Of a stretch of DNA of 64,000 nucleotides, positions 43,660 through 53,006 are shown piece by piece (the first letter of the stretch is position 1; the number at the start of each line of letters is the position of its first letter). Under the pieces are notes generated by a model. It made no database searches. It was not told where the DNA came from and was given only the letters and a program-made list of their open reading frames with translations. The stretch is from Saposhnikovia divaricata (lineage: Eukaryota; Streptophyta; Magnoliopsida; Apiales; Apiaceae): contig CM071597.1 of assembly GCA_036435485.1 (NCBI GenBank), forward strand, positions 50,141,881 to 50,205,880, written 5' to 3'. Made by a program: the position numbers and the translations under genes.

Positions 43660-44871
43660 CTACTCGTCCTCACTGTCGTCACCCTCGTCATCCTCATCAT
43701 CTTCATCAGAAGAATCCGGTGGAGGATACGGAGTCCGAGCTCCAAATATAGGCCACTGAACAGGAGTACTAGGTGACTGAAACTTTGCCTCCAAAGCTAT
43801 GCCCATGTCCTCAGAATACTGGCGACTGCTCGCATGCATAGCATCCAACCGCCTAGTCATTCGACGAAAATAAGATTCAAAAACGGACATATCCATAGTA
43901 CTCTGCGAAGAACCTGCCCTAGCCACTTCCGGTGCCCTTTGAACAGGTGGCGGAGCGCCTGCTCTCTGACCACTAGCACCATCAACAACAAAACCTAATC
44001 CCCTAGGATGAGGAGTGCCGCCCGGCCACTCCTTCAACCTCAACCGATCAATAGTAGCATCCTTAATAGAAGCCATAGGTTTATGCACGGGCTCACCTTG
44101 ATACCCTTTGACTTTCGATGCGTCACACAAGTACGAGATAATAGAAGCATATGGAATACTAGCTGATGAATTGCTTCCCAAAAACCGAAGAATATTTTGA
44201 TTAATAAGGTACCCAAGGTCAACATACTCACCTTTGAGAATACCCCATAGCAAGATAGCTCGATCAACAGTAACATCAGAAACATGGTTTGACGGAATGA
44301 TATTAGAACTGATGAAAAAGAACCATGCCTTTGCAAAACCAGACAATGACGAAGCCGGGAAAATACGTTTTATCTCCGTACCTAACTTACATTTCCACTT
44401 CGTTCCCGGAACACATAACTCACCAATGAGTGCATCAAGATCAACATCATCCTTAGACTTTTGTCCCCAATCCGTAGCATCTCTAGGCTTAGGAGGTTGC
44501 CTAATCAAATTACGAATAGCACGAGGCGAATAATCCACCTTCCGACCCCTCACAACCGTGGAATTATTCCTTGCTATCGAAGCATTAGCATAGAATTCCC
44601 TAACCACATCCAACGATGCATCATTAGTAAATTCACAAAATAACGTCCAACCCCGCTCACTAATCATCGCAACCATCTCCTCATACTTATATGGCACAAG
44701 CCTTCTTTCCTGAATGACCCCCTTCGAAACTAACCTACCATACTCCGTTTTGGCATTCTCATTCACAAATTTTTCCACTCCATCTCCCACAACATCATTC
44801 TCATCCGAAGATGGACGAGCACTACTACTACCACCCATTATTCGTTGCCTTTTAGGAGCCATAATCAACAA
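43660..44871 (-). CDS. Athila env-like ORF
   Basis: 403 uninterrupted codons, starting MLIMAPKRQRIMGGSSSARP; a second Met at residue 4 is an equally good start. It contains the plant-wide domain found in Athila downstream ORFs (GWTLFCEFTNDASLDVVREF, VRGRKVDYSPRAIRNLIRQP, SLSGFAKAWFFFISSNIIPS) and ends in a strongly acidic tail (DSSDEDDEDDEGDDSEDE). It occupies the env position between pol and the 3' LTR. I see no signal peptide, and only a weak hydrophobic stretch (AKAWFFFISSNIIP), so an envelope role is not shown. It may need splicing for expression. The intact frame fits the young LTRs. Confidence 0.85.
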   Translation of the reverse strand: MLIMAPKRQRIMGGSSSARPSSDENDVVGDGVEKFVNENAKTEYGRLVSKGVIQERRLVPYKYEEMVAMISERGWTLFCEFTNDASLDVVREFYANASIARNNSTVVRGRKVDYSPRAIRNLIRQPPKPRDATDWGQKSKDDVDLDALIGELCVPGTKWKCKLGTEIKRIFPASSLSGFAKAWFFFISSNIIPSNHVSDVTVDRAILLWGILKGEYVDLGYLINQNILRFLGSNSSASIPYASIISYLCDASKVKGYQGEPVHKPMASIKDATIDRLRLKEWPGGTPHPRGLGFVVDGASGQRAGAPPPVQRAPEVARAGSSQSTMDMSVFESYFRRMTRRLDAMHASSRQYSEDMGIALEAKFQSPSTPVQWPIFGARTPYPPPDSSDEDDEDDEGDDSEDE

Positions 44872-45603
44872 ATATCATGCAAGGCACAATAATCTCCAAA
44901 CAATTTACCAAATAAAGAACCCCCAAATTATACACCAAGAACCCTAGCTTGCAAAATTCACAAATTCAAATAAAAGATGAAATAGAATATTACCCAATTG
45001 AATCAAAGAGGTGAACTTGCTAGATTAATCCCCAAAAATTCGAATTTGAATCTCCCTTGCACTTTGAATGGATGAAAGTTAAGAATTTTGGGTTTATATG
45101 GATGGGCTTGTGTATGTATAGGTGTAAGTATATATAAGAGATGTAAAATTGGAGATGAGAGTAGAAATAATAAAGGATTTGGGTTTTGTTTAGGATTGAA
45201 AATCAAGTTGAATTAGGAATGGGGTTTAAGTTTGGAGAAATTGTAGTAGGATATGATAAAAGAAAATAATAAATATGAAACATGGGTGTTAAGTACAAAA
45301 AATTCGAGCTAGAGCAGTATGGCCTGGCGCCTGATGCGCGGCTCTTGCGCCTGATGCGCGCTTGGAGTCTGCGTTTCAGCGCTTGGCTGCTTGGGCGCCT
45401 GATGCGCGCTTGCCATCTGCGTTACCTGGGCGCTCCTGCGCGCGGCTGGCGCATGATGCGCTGGCGCAACCTGCCTATTTTTTTTTTTTTTTTTTTTCAC
45501 ACTCACAACACTCCAATTTTTTTTTTTTTTTTTTTTTACACACACGCGTGGGTTGCCTCCCACGAAGCGCATTTGTTTAACGTCGATAGCCCGACGCCGA
45601 TTC
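44872..45603. repeat. Spacer with GC-rich palindromic repeat and two poly-T runs
   Basis: 45310-45475 is a GC-rich island of repeated GCGCCTGATGCGCG / TGATGCGCGCTTG words, in sharp contrast to its AT-rich surroundings. Runs of 21-22 T follow at about 45478-45497 and 45517-45537, separated by CACACTCACAACACTCC. Non-coding spacer between pol and the env-like ORF; the poly-Phe/poly-Lys frames here are artefacts of the T runs. Confidence 0.8.
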
Positions 45604-48513
45604 TCAACTGATGATAAGGTCCTGGAAGTAAAGACTGCTCATTCCTCGCTCCACTGTTTCTGCAAGCAGGTACGGCTTAAGTCTCTGCCCGTTCACCTTG
45701 AATACATCTGACCCTTCCCTAGTAATCTCACAAACTCCATTAGGATAGACCTTCACAATCTCAAAAGGTCCGGTCCATCGTGATTTGAGCTTTCCGGGAA
45801 ATAAACGGAGTCTTGAATTAAACAATAGAACATGCTGCCCAACCTCAAATTCCTTATTCTGAATGTGCTTATCATGCCACAATTTAGTCTTCTCCTTGTA
45901 GATACTAGCATTTTCATAAGACTGGAGCCTAATCTCCTCAAGCTCTCCAAGTTGAAGCAAACGCTTCTCTCCCGCGGATTTTAGATCAAAATTCAAATTT
46001 CTTGTCGCCCAAAACGCCTTATGCTGAAGTTCCACCGGCAAATGACATGGCTTCCCAAAAACCAACCTATATGGAGACATCCCAATAGGTGTTTTAAATG
46101 CCGTTCTATATGCCCAAAGAGCATCATCAAGCTTTGTTGACCAATCTTTTCTCGAACTTGCCACTGTCTTCTCCAAAATTGACTTCAGCTCACGATTCGA
46201 AATCTCAACTTGTCCACTTGTTTGCGGATGATAAGGAGTTGCCACCTTTTGTGTCACACCATACTTTTTCAAGAGATCAGCCACCTGTTTATTGCAAAAG
46301 TGCGAGCCTCCATCATTGATAATAGCCCTTGGCACTCCAAATCTAGTGAACACATTTTTCTTCAAGAACTTCTTCACCACTCTAGCATCATTAGTAGGAG
46401 ACGCAATTGCTTCAACCCATTTAGAGACATAATCAACTCCCACCAAAATATACTGATTTCCATAAGAAGATGGAAATGGACCCATGAAGTCCATCCCCCA
46501 CACATCAAAAATCTCCACCTCAAGAATAGATTGTAAAGGCATCTCGTTCCTCTTCGAAATATTCCCAACTCGTTGACATCTATCACATTTAGCCACAAAG
46601 TCTCTAGCATCTTGATGCATGGTTGGCCAATAGAATCCTGACTGTAAAACTTTCGCCACTGTCTTCATGCTACTGTTATGACCTCCACACTCTAGAGAAT
46701 GGCAATGTCTGAAAATATGAGGAACTTCATCATGAGGTACACATCTACGAAACATTCCATCAGCACATTCTTTGTAAAGCAGCGGTTCTTCCCAATAGTA
46801 ATGCTTCACATCATAAAAGAACTTCTTCTTCTGATTATAAGAAAGATTATCCGGCACAACTCCTCCCACAATGTAATTCACAAAATCTGCATACCATGGT
46901 GTAGACAAGGACACACCTAGAAGCTGCTCTTCCGGAAATTTATCATTGATAGGTATTTCACCTCCTACCTCTCCATCTCCTTGGTCCAACCTAGATAAAT
47001 GATCAGCTACCAAGTTCTCGGACCCCTTCTTATCTCGAATCTCAAGATCAAATTCCTGGAGTAAGAGAATCCAACGAACTAAACGAGGCTTGGCATCCTT
47101 CTTTGTCATCAAGAAACGAATCGCAGCATGATCCGAATAGACAATCACCTTAGACCCAACAAGATAGGATCTGAATTTATCAAGTGCAAACACCACTGCA
47201 AGTAGCTCTTTCTCCGTAGTGGAATAGTTGATTTGCGCATCATCAAGAGTCTTGCTTGCATAAGCTATCACGTGCATCCGCTTATCCTTCTTTTGCCCAA
47301 GAACAACACCCACAGCATAGTCACTAGCATCACACATAAGCTCAAATGGCAAGCTCCAATCGGGAGATGTAACTATGGGTGCAGAAGTAAGTTCCTTCTT
47401 CAACCTGTTAAAAGCATCAAGACAACTTTCATCAAAGTCAAAAACACGATCCTTTTCAAGAAGATTGCAGAGTGGCCGAGCTAACTTGGAGAAATCCTTG
47501 ATGAACCGTCGATAAAAACCAGCATGCCCAAGAAAGCTTCGAATTCCTTTCACAGATGAAGGTGGTGGCAATTTTTCAATAACTTCAATTTTTGCTCTAT
47601 CGACCTCAATGCCTTTGTTAGAGATTTTATGTCCAAGCACAATGCCTTCCTTCACCATGAAGTGACATTTTTCCCAATTAAGAACAAGATTCGTTTCAGT
47701 ACATCTTTGCAACACCTTTGATAAACTGGCGAGACATGATTCAAAAGAAGAACCATAAACCGTGAAGTCATCCATAAAGACCTCCATGTCTCGCCCTATA
47801 AAATCTGAGAAAATGTGGTTCATGAGCCGTTGAAACGTTGAAGGACCATTACACAAACCAAAAGGAAGCCTCCGATAAGCAAAAGTGCCATAAGGACAAG
47901 TAAAGGTAGTCTTCTCTTGATCTTCGGGTGCAATAGGAATCTGAAAGTAACCCGAGAATCCATCCAGAAAGTTGTAATACTCATTGCCCGCTAACCTTTC
48001 GAGCATTTGATCAATGAATGGGAGGGGAAAGTGATCTTTGCGAGTAGCGTTATTCAACTTCCTATAATCAATGCAAACTCTCCAACCTGTTACTGTTCTT
48101 GTAGGAATCAACTCATTCTTCTCATTGTGAATGACAGTCATCCCACCTTTCTTAGGCACAACATGAATAGGGCTCACCCATTTACTGTGTGGAACCGAAT
48201 ATATGATACCAGCATCAAGCAACTTAGTGATTTCTTTCTTCACCACCTCTTGCAAATTCGGATTCAATCTTCTTTGTCCCTCAATCACAGGCTTATGATC
48301 ATCTTCTAAGGCAATTCTATGCATGCAAAGAGCAGGGCTAATTCCCTTGATATCTTGAATTGTCCAACCAATAGCTGATTTATATTGCCGAAGAACATGT
48401 AATAACTTTTCTCTCTCATCTTCAATGAGCAAAGCAGAAACTACCACAGGATATGTATCATTAGGACCAAGAAAGGCATACCTCAAATTATCAGGTAGAG
48501 GTTTAAGTTCCAC
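45604..48513 (-). CDS. Athila pol: reverse transcriptase - RNase H - integrase
   Basis: 969 codons, open from the GTG that directly follows the gag TAG; it is in the same frame as gag and is normally part of one gag-pol. RT has CIDYRKLNNATRKDHFPLPF, LPFGLCNGPSTFQRLMNHIF and FMDDFTVYG (~residues 130-250). RNase H begins FELMCDASDYAVGVVLGQ (~390). Integrase has the zinc end FYWPTMHQDARDFVAKCDRC and catalytic-core segments VWGMDFMGPFPS, INDGGSHFCNK and SNRELKSILEK. A GPY/F-like LKSRWTGPFEIVKVYPNGVC follows near the end. All catalytic motifs look present. Its expression would need readthrough of, or bypass around, the single TAG. Confidence 0.93.
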   Translation of the reverse strand: MELKPLPDNLRYAFLGPNDTYPVVVSALLIEDEREKLLHVLRQYKSAIGWTIQDIKGISPALCMHRIALEDDHKPVIEGQRRLNPNLQEVVKKEITKLLDAGIIYSVPHSKWVSPIHVVPKKGGMTVIHNEKNELIPTRTVTGWRVCIDYRKLNNATRKDHFPLPFIDQMLERLAGNEYYNFLDGFSGYFQIPIAPEDQEKTTFTCPYGTFAYRRLPFGLCNGPSTFQRLMNHIFSDFIGRDMEVFMDDFTVYGSSFESCLASLSKVLQRCTETNLVLNWEKCHFMVKEGIVLGHKISNKGIEVDRAKIEVIEKLPPPSSVKGIRSFLGHAGFYRRFIKDFSKLARPLCNLLEKDRVFDFDESCLDAFNRLKKELTSAPIVTSPDWSLPFELMCDASDYAVGVVLGQKKDKRMHVIAYASKTLDDAQINYSTTEKELLAVVFALDKFRSYLVGSKVIVYSDHAAIRFLMTKKDAKPRLVRWILLLQEFDLEIRDKKGSENLVADHLSRLDQGDGEVGGEIPINDKFPEEQLLGVSLSTPWYADFVNYIVGGVVPDNLSYNQKKKFFYDVKHYYWEEPLLYKECADGMFRRCVPHDEVPHIFRHCHSLECGGHNSSMKTVAKVLQSGFYWPTMHQDARDFVAKCDRCQRVGNISKRNEMPLQSILEVEIFDVWGMDFMGPFPSSYGNQYILVGVDYVSKWVEAIASPTNDARVVKKFLKKNVFTRFGVPRAIINDGGSHFCNKQVADLLKKYGVTQKVATPYHPQTSGQVEISNRELKSILEKTVASSRKDWSTKLDDALWAYRTAFKTPIGMSPYRLVFGKPCHLPVELQHKAFWATRNLNFDLKSAGEKRLLQLGELEEIRLQSYENASIYKEKTKLWHDKHIQNKEFEVGQHVLLFNSRLRLFPGKLKSRWTGPFEIVKVYPNGVCEITREGSDVFKVNGQRLKPYLLAETVERGMSSLYFQDLIIS

Positions 48514-50913
48514 CTATGGTGCCTCTGAAAGTGTAAAAACCATCTCAACTTCTGTGTCTCGAACAACAAGTGCTTCTCCTTCTACTACATCATCCAACAC
48601 CCGATCTGCTCCCACGAAGTGTTCATTCTCAAGCTGCACAATGTCATCCACTATGTCAATGGTAAAACAAGTTGCTCCAAAAGGAGGCATCTTCATTGCT
48701 TTGTTCAGATCAAATTCCACTTTGTCCTCGCCAACATTCAATGTCAATTTTCCAGCTTTAACATCGATTGTAGTGCCAGCAGTAGCCAAGAATGGCCGTC
48801 CCAAGATAATGGGTATCTCGACATCTTCATCCATCTCTAACACCACAAAATCACAAGGTATGACAAATTTATCCACTTTAACAACCACGTCTTCAATAAC
48901 TCCCAATGGATACTTAACAGAACGATCCGCCAACTGAAGTGAAATCCGTGTCTTTTTAAGTTCTCCAAGACCAAGCCTTTTGCAGATTGAATATGGCATC
49001 AAACTCACACTTGCCCCTAAGTCGCACAAGGCTTTCATGTTTTCCATCTTTCCAATAGTGCAAGGCAGAGAGAAGCTTCCCGGATCTTTCAATTTCTGAG
49101 GAATGGCCTTTTGGATGACTGCACTGCATTCAGCATTAAGAGTAATAGTCTCTGCATCTTCAAGTTTCCTCTTCTTTGTCAACATCTCCTTAAGAAATTT
49201 AGCATAAAGTGGCATCTGATTCAAAGCTTCAGCCAACGGAATATTAACATGCAACTGCCGGAACATAGTCAAGAACTTCTCGTACTGCTTCTCTAAATGC
49301 CTGTTGTGAAGTCTTTGTGGAAATGGAATAGGAGGAACATAAGGTGGTGGAGGAACATATGGCTTTTCTGAATCTTCTTCCTTCTTCTTCTCATCTTCTT
49401 TTTCTGACGTGTCTGCAGCAATCTCCACTGGCTTATCCTCTTTCTCAGTATCACTCTCCTTAGGCTTAAGAATCTCAACCTCGGGCAACTCTCTTCCGCT
49501 CCTCAAAGTAATTGCTTTGCATTGCTCTTTACCAGTCTGGTCGGGTTGACTAGGAAGTGATCCTTGCTCACGAACACCCATCTTTGAGGCAATCTGTCCA
49601 ATCTGTGTTTCTAGCGTCTTTTGAGATGATGCCATCTGATCTATTCTTGATTCCATATTAGCCAATGCCCCAGAAGTCCCTTGCATAATCTTATTTAGTG
49701 CAACCTCCCACTCAGCTGGTTCTTTCTTTGGTGGAGGTTGATACTGCTGCTGTGCTTGATACGGTGGTCGTGATTGAAAACCAGGAGGTTGATTCTGCCT
49801 TGGAAATGAATATGAAGGATTAGCCGCATGATTGTTACTATAAGAAAGATTATTGTTTGGCCTTTGATTTGGATTGTAGTAAGAATTATTCTGCACAGGC
49901 CAAGGCTGTCTTCCTTGAATAAAAGATGCTTCTTCTGGAAATTGTGGAGCATACGAGTTCTGACTAGCACCATAATCATGATACCCTTCCATAGGTGAAG
50001 AAATAGCATTCACATTTACCTTTTGTCCTCGCACCTCCTGAGTTAGAGTATCCAACTTTTGAGCCAGCATGTTGATCATCTCAGATTCTTGTGCTGCTTT
50101 TGCTGAGCTCGTCCCACTAGGTGCCCATGAATAATTATTAGATGCTAATTCCTCAAGAAGTGCTTTAGCCTGTGTAGTTGGTGCCTTCTTGAAATTTCCA
50201 CCAGCAGCCACATCCAAACTCAAACGAATATCTGCATTCATGGCCCCATAAAAAGTACTAATGACCTGCCAATCTTCTAAGCCATGATGTGGACACTTCC
50301 TCAATAGTGCCTTGAATCTCTCCCACGCCTGATATAGACCTTCACCCGGTTGTGCTTTAAAACTCATAATCATAGTCCTCAACTGTTGCGTCTTGTCAGA
50401 GGGATAGTATTTGGACAAGAATGCCGTAGAAAGACTCTCCCATGTAGCAACCGAAGTGTTTGGAAGTTGCTGAAACCATTCCAAAGCTCTTCCCTTAATA
50501 GAGTAGGGAAACATATGGAGACGAATCTGATCACTTGTAACGCCAGTGATTCTGAATGAACCACACATCTGCAGAAAACGCTCTAGATGTCTGTGTGGAT
50601 CTTCTAATTCAATGTCTCCTTCAAAAGCTTGATTGCTGATCATCTGAATTAAGCTCGGATTAATATGGAACTGAGCTGCACCAATCTCTGGAGATTTGTA
50701 CATGCAATTGGCTGGATTCGGTGTCTCATGGTCCCAAATAGAAGACTGATCAACATTAACAGCTGGTCGAGGTTCTGGATCTCCCATCTTAGCTTTATCT
50801 TTTCTTAGCTTTCTCAAAGTACGCTCGATTTCAGGGTCAAATTCCAATTTTCTAGCGCAAGATGAACGTAGCATACACCTGAAAATCACCAACAAAACAA
50901 CTTGTGGAACCAA
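48514..50913 (-). CDS. Athila gag and aspartic protease
   Basis: 799 codons. The first 13 residues (MVPQVVLLVIFRC) lie before an acceptor-like TTTTCAG; the better start is probably MLRSSCARKLEFDPE at 50874. The gag domain shows EDPHRHLERFLQMCGSFRIT, RALEWFQQLPNTSVATWESL and FKALLRKCPHHGLEDWQVIS. A Gln/Pro/Asn-rich middle follows, then KEQCKAITLRSGRELPE, an acidic linker and the protease (MKALCDLGASVSLMPYSICK, PIILGRPFLATAGTTIDV). It ends EAP-TAG and pol continues in the same frame. No zinc knuckle is visible, as usual for Athila. Confidence 0.93.
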   Translation of the reverse strand: MVPQVVLLVIFRCMLRSSCARKLEFDPEIERTLRKLRKDKAKMGDPEPRPAVNVDQSSIWDHETPNPANCMYKSPEIGAAQFHINPSLIQMISNQAFEGDIELEDPHRHLERFLQMCGSFRITGVTSDQIRLHMFPYSIKGRALEWFQQLPNTSVATWESLSTAFLSKYYPSDKTQQLRTMIMSFKAQPGEGLYQAWERFKALLRKCPHHGLEDWQVISTFYGAMNADIRLSLDVAAGGNFKKAPTTQAKALLEELASNNYSWAPSGTSSAKAAQESEMINMLAQKLDTLTQEVRGQKVNVNAISSPMEGYHDYGASQNSYAPQFPEEASFIQGRQPWPVQNNSYYNPNQRPNNNLSYSNNHAANPSYSFPRQNQPPGFQSRPPYQAQQQYQPPPKKEPAEWEVALNKIMQGTSGALANMESRIDQMASSQKTLETQIGQIASKMGVREQGSLPSQPDQTGKEQCKAITLRSGRELPEVEILKPKESDTEKEDKPVEIAADTSEKEDEKKKEEDSEKPYVPPPPYVPPIPFPQRLHNRHLEKQYEKFLTMFRQLHVNIPLAEALNQMPLYAKFLKEMLTKKRKLEDAETITLNAECSAVIQKAIPQKLKDPGSFSLPCTIGKMENMKALCDLGASVSLMPYSICKRLGLGELKKTRISLQLADRSVKYPLGVIEDVVVKVDKFVIPCDFVVLEMDEDVEIPIILGRPFLATAGTTIDVKAGKLTLNVGEDKVEFDLNKAMKMPPFGATCFTIDIVDDIVQLENEHFVGADRVLDDVVEGEALVVRDTEVEMVFTLSEAP

Positions 50914-50965
50914 TTAAAATCTAAACAATAAGAAACAATTAACCTAAACTCAACTATGCTGCCTT

Positions 50966-50984
50966 CCCCGGCAGCGGCGCCAAT
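50966..50984 (-). other. Primer-binding site of the Athila element
   Basis: On the minus strand TTGGCGCCGCTGCCGGGGA follows the 5' LTR end by 2-3 nt; this is the tRNA-Asp-type site of Athila elements. Confidence 0.88.
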
Positions 50985-50985
50985 T

Positions 50986-52244
50986 TGTTAATAGTATTTT
51001 TGTTGTTCGTTCGCAGGGAAGGACTGAATGTAATATCAAGTTCAAGTATCTTATCTCTTTACGTCTAGAAGTGTGTAAGAAGAATTTTTGGGTCTGTGTA
51101 TTAACTAAATTAACCAAGAACTAATTATAAGCACTAAGAATTAATTTTAAACTGAGATTCAAATATGTTGGAAAACAATCTAAGAACTGGGGTTCTTCAC
51201 CTGGTTTCAATACATGCTCAATATTAATGTGATATCTGTGTTCCTACCTTGCTGAAAACAATTCTTCTAAAGTTATACTGCACCCTCCCAGGCTACAATA
51301 TAGTGCTTACAGCTACACCTTAATTGACACTCCCGTGATACAATCAGAGTATATCTATAAACTGTTAATTACCAAGAATTATATGTCTCACAATTCTCCT
51401 ATTAATCTCCCGATCTAATATTCAAATTATGTCTGTTAAATCATGTACTAAGATTGCAACTTCTCTCCCAAGCTTATTACAATCCCTAGAATACAATCAA
51501 AGGTTCATGACTCCCCTAATTGTGTTAAGATCTCATTAACAAATCAGCCAGGCAGAAAATCACATAATCAAGCATGCATGAATACCAAGGAATACTACCC
51601 AATTCTCAGATTAGAGAATTAGTTACGCATATTTAATAAAGAAAACATAATAATAATGATAATGAATGAAAACATAATATTGAAGAAAGAATTGAAGATC
51701 GAAAGTACCTTGATACGATTTACAGCTATCAATTGTTATGATTTACAATGGTAGGATGTGTTTAAATAGACTCTACAAATCTTGCCCAGCAAGATATTAC
51801 CTTCTAATACAATTAAAATTCAATTTAGGTATTAAAAATTGCCCAAAATACAATTAGAACTAGAAAAGGGCAAAACAGTAATGTTTCTGCTTCCATCTAT
51901 CTGCTGGTCGTGCTTCCTGGACCCACCACACGCGGTCTGGTCGTGTGAAACCTATTCCATATTGTAAAAAATCTCTCAAGCTTCGCGTGGACTGTAAATG
52001 GGCTGAAAACGGACTTCTAGAACTCCAGATATGGCCCAAATAGTATAAGCTGCGCAGCCCTTCTCAAAAATCCGAATTTAAATTAATTAATTCTCCAAGA
52101 ACGATAGAAGCATCAACTTTAATCAACATTCTCGTAAATCTGTACAACTCAGCAAAACATATCAAAACTACAACAACTTGAGTCCAAAACAATCAATTTA
52201 AGCTAAACGGAGGGATTCCCAGTGGATATAAAATCCACTTATCA
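50986..52244 (-). repeat. 5' LTR of the Athila element
   Basis: 1259 bp, a direct repeat of 40977-42235. The copies differ at the position equivalent to 40982 and near 41457, 41808, 41917, 41946, 42030 and 42202. Confidence 0.93.
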
Positions 52245-52249
52245 GCATA

Positions 52250-53006
52250 GGATCGGGCCATAACCATCGCACGTTTAATTTTGCGTAACTACACTTTACA
52301 TATGATGCATGGATATATTAGATATAAGTATGGATGCATGGATGTATGGAAATTTTAGAATGTATGTATTAGATACGTCACATATGCCATGTTTAAACAA
52401 GATAAAATCTGTAACGATTTAAGATTTAAACAAACGATCAAGATCGTTAAATTTTTCTAAAAATCCCTTAAGAAATATTAAGTTAAACAGATGCTTTCCA
52501 ACAAATAACACTCCTTAAATCCTAGATCATTGAGGAGTGGATTTGCCAAAGCAAGGGCTTCTCTTTTATCGTGGTGAGATGTGATTAAGTAAACAAGCTT
52601 ACTTGAAATGTTATTGTTGGGTCCAACTTAAATAAGTCGTCATAATAGGATTATGAACTTATAAGCATAGAGTTTAGTGAAATCTATTAGATAGATCGGA
52701 GCAATATGTTGTTCACTAAGCTATCCAAGAGTTATATACGATATAATTGACATAACGGTCTACCTAAATAATCATATTTAAGAGGAAAGCCAAAGCTGAC
52801 TTAAAATATGACGAAATATGGATCTTGGCTCACTAAGAAAGGTTTTATGGGAACTATTTTCCGAATTGATAGTAAGGGCTATTAATTTGATAAAAATAGT
52901 GGGAGGTATATTACGAATATGCTATAAATCAACTTGAACATAATTGGTTTTACGAAACATGCAAACTAACTCATTTTATGCGCTTTTACAAAATTGTAGA
53001 TAATAA
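52250..53006 (+). other. 5' leader of copia C, second part
   Basis: Continues the copia leader after the Athila TSD, up to the gag ATG at 53007. AT-rich, with no ORF of note. Confidence 0.6.

Larger units (their letters stand above)
40977..52244 (-). mobile_element. Athila-lineage Ty3-gypsy element, near-intact
   Basis: 11,268 bp with TSD GCATA (40972-40976 and 52245-52249). Both LTRs are 1259 bp, differing at 7 positions by eye (6 transitions), with no net gap. Minus-strand order: 5' LTR 52244-50986, PBS (tRNA-Asp type), gag-protease, pol, env-like ORF, PPT, 3' LTR 42235-40977. It lies in the leader of copia C, so it is the innermost and latest of the LTR insertions here. Confidence 0.95.

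Noticed and set aside
45282..45611. Open frames with poly-Phe or poly-Lys runs on both strands
   Set aside because: They exist only because of the T runs and the GC repeat; no gene-like composition.
48425..48937. 170-codon plus-strand frame, Ser/Thr-rich
   Set aside because: Antisense shadow over the Athila gag/pol boundary; low complexity, no splice or promoter evidence.
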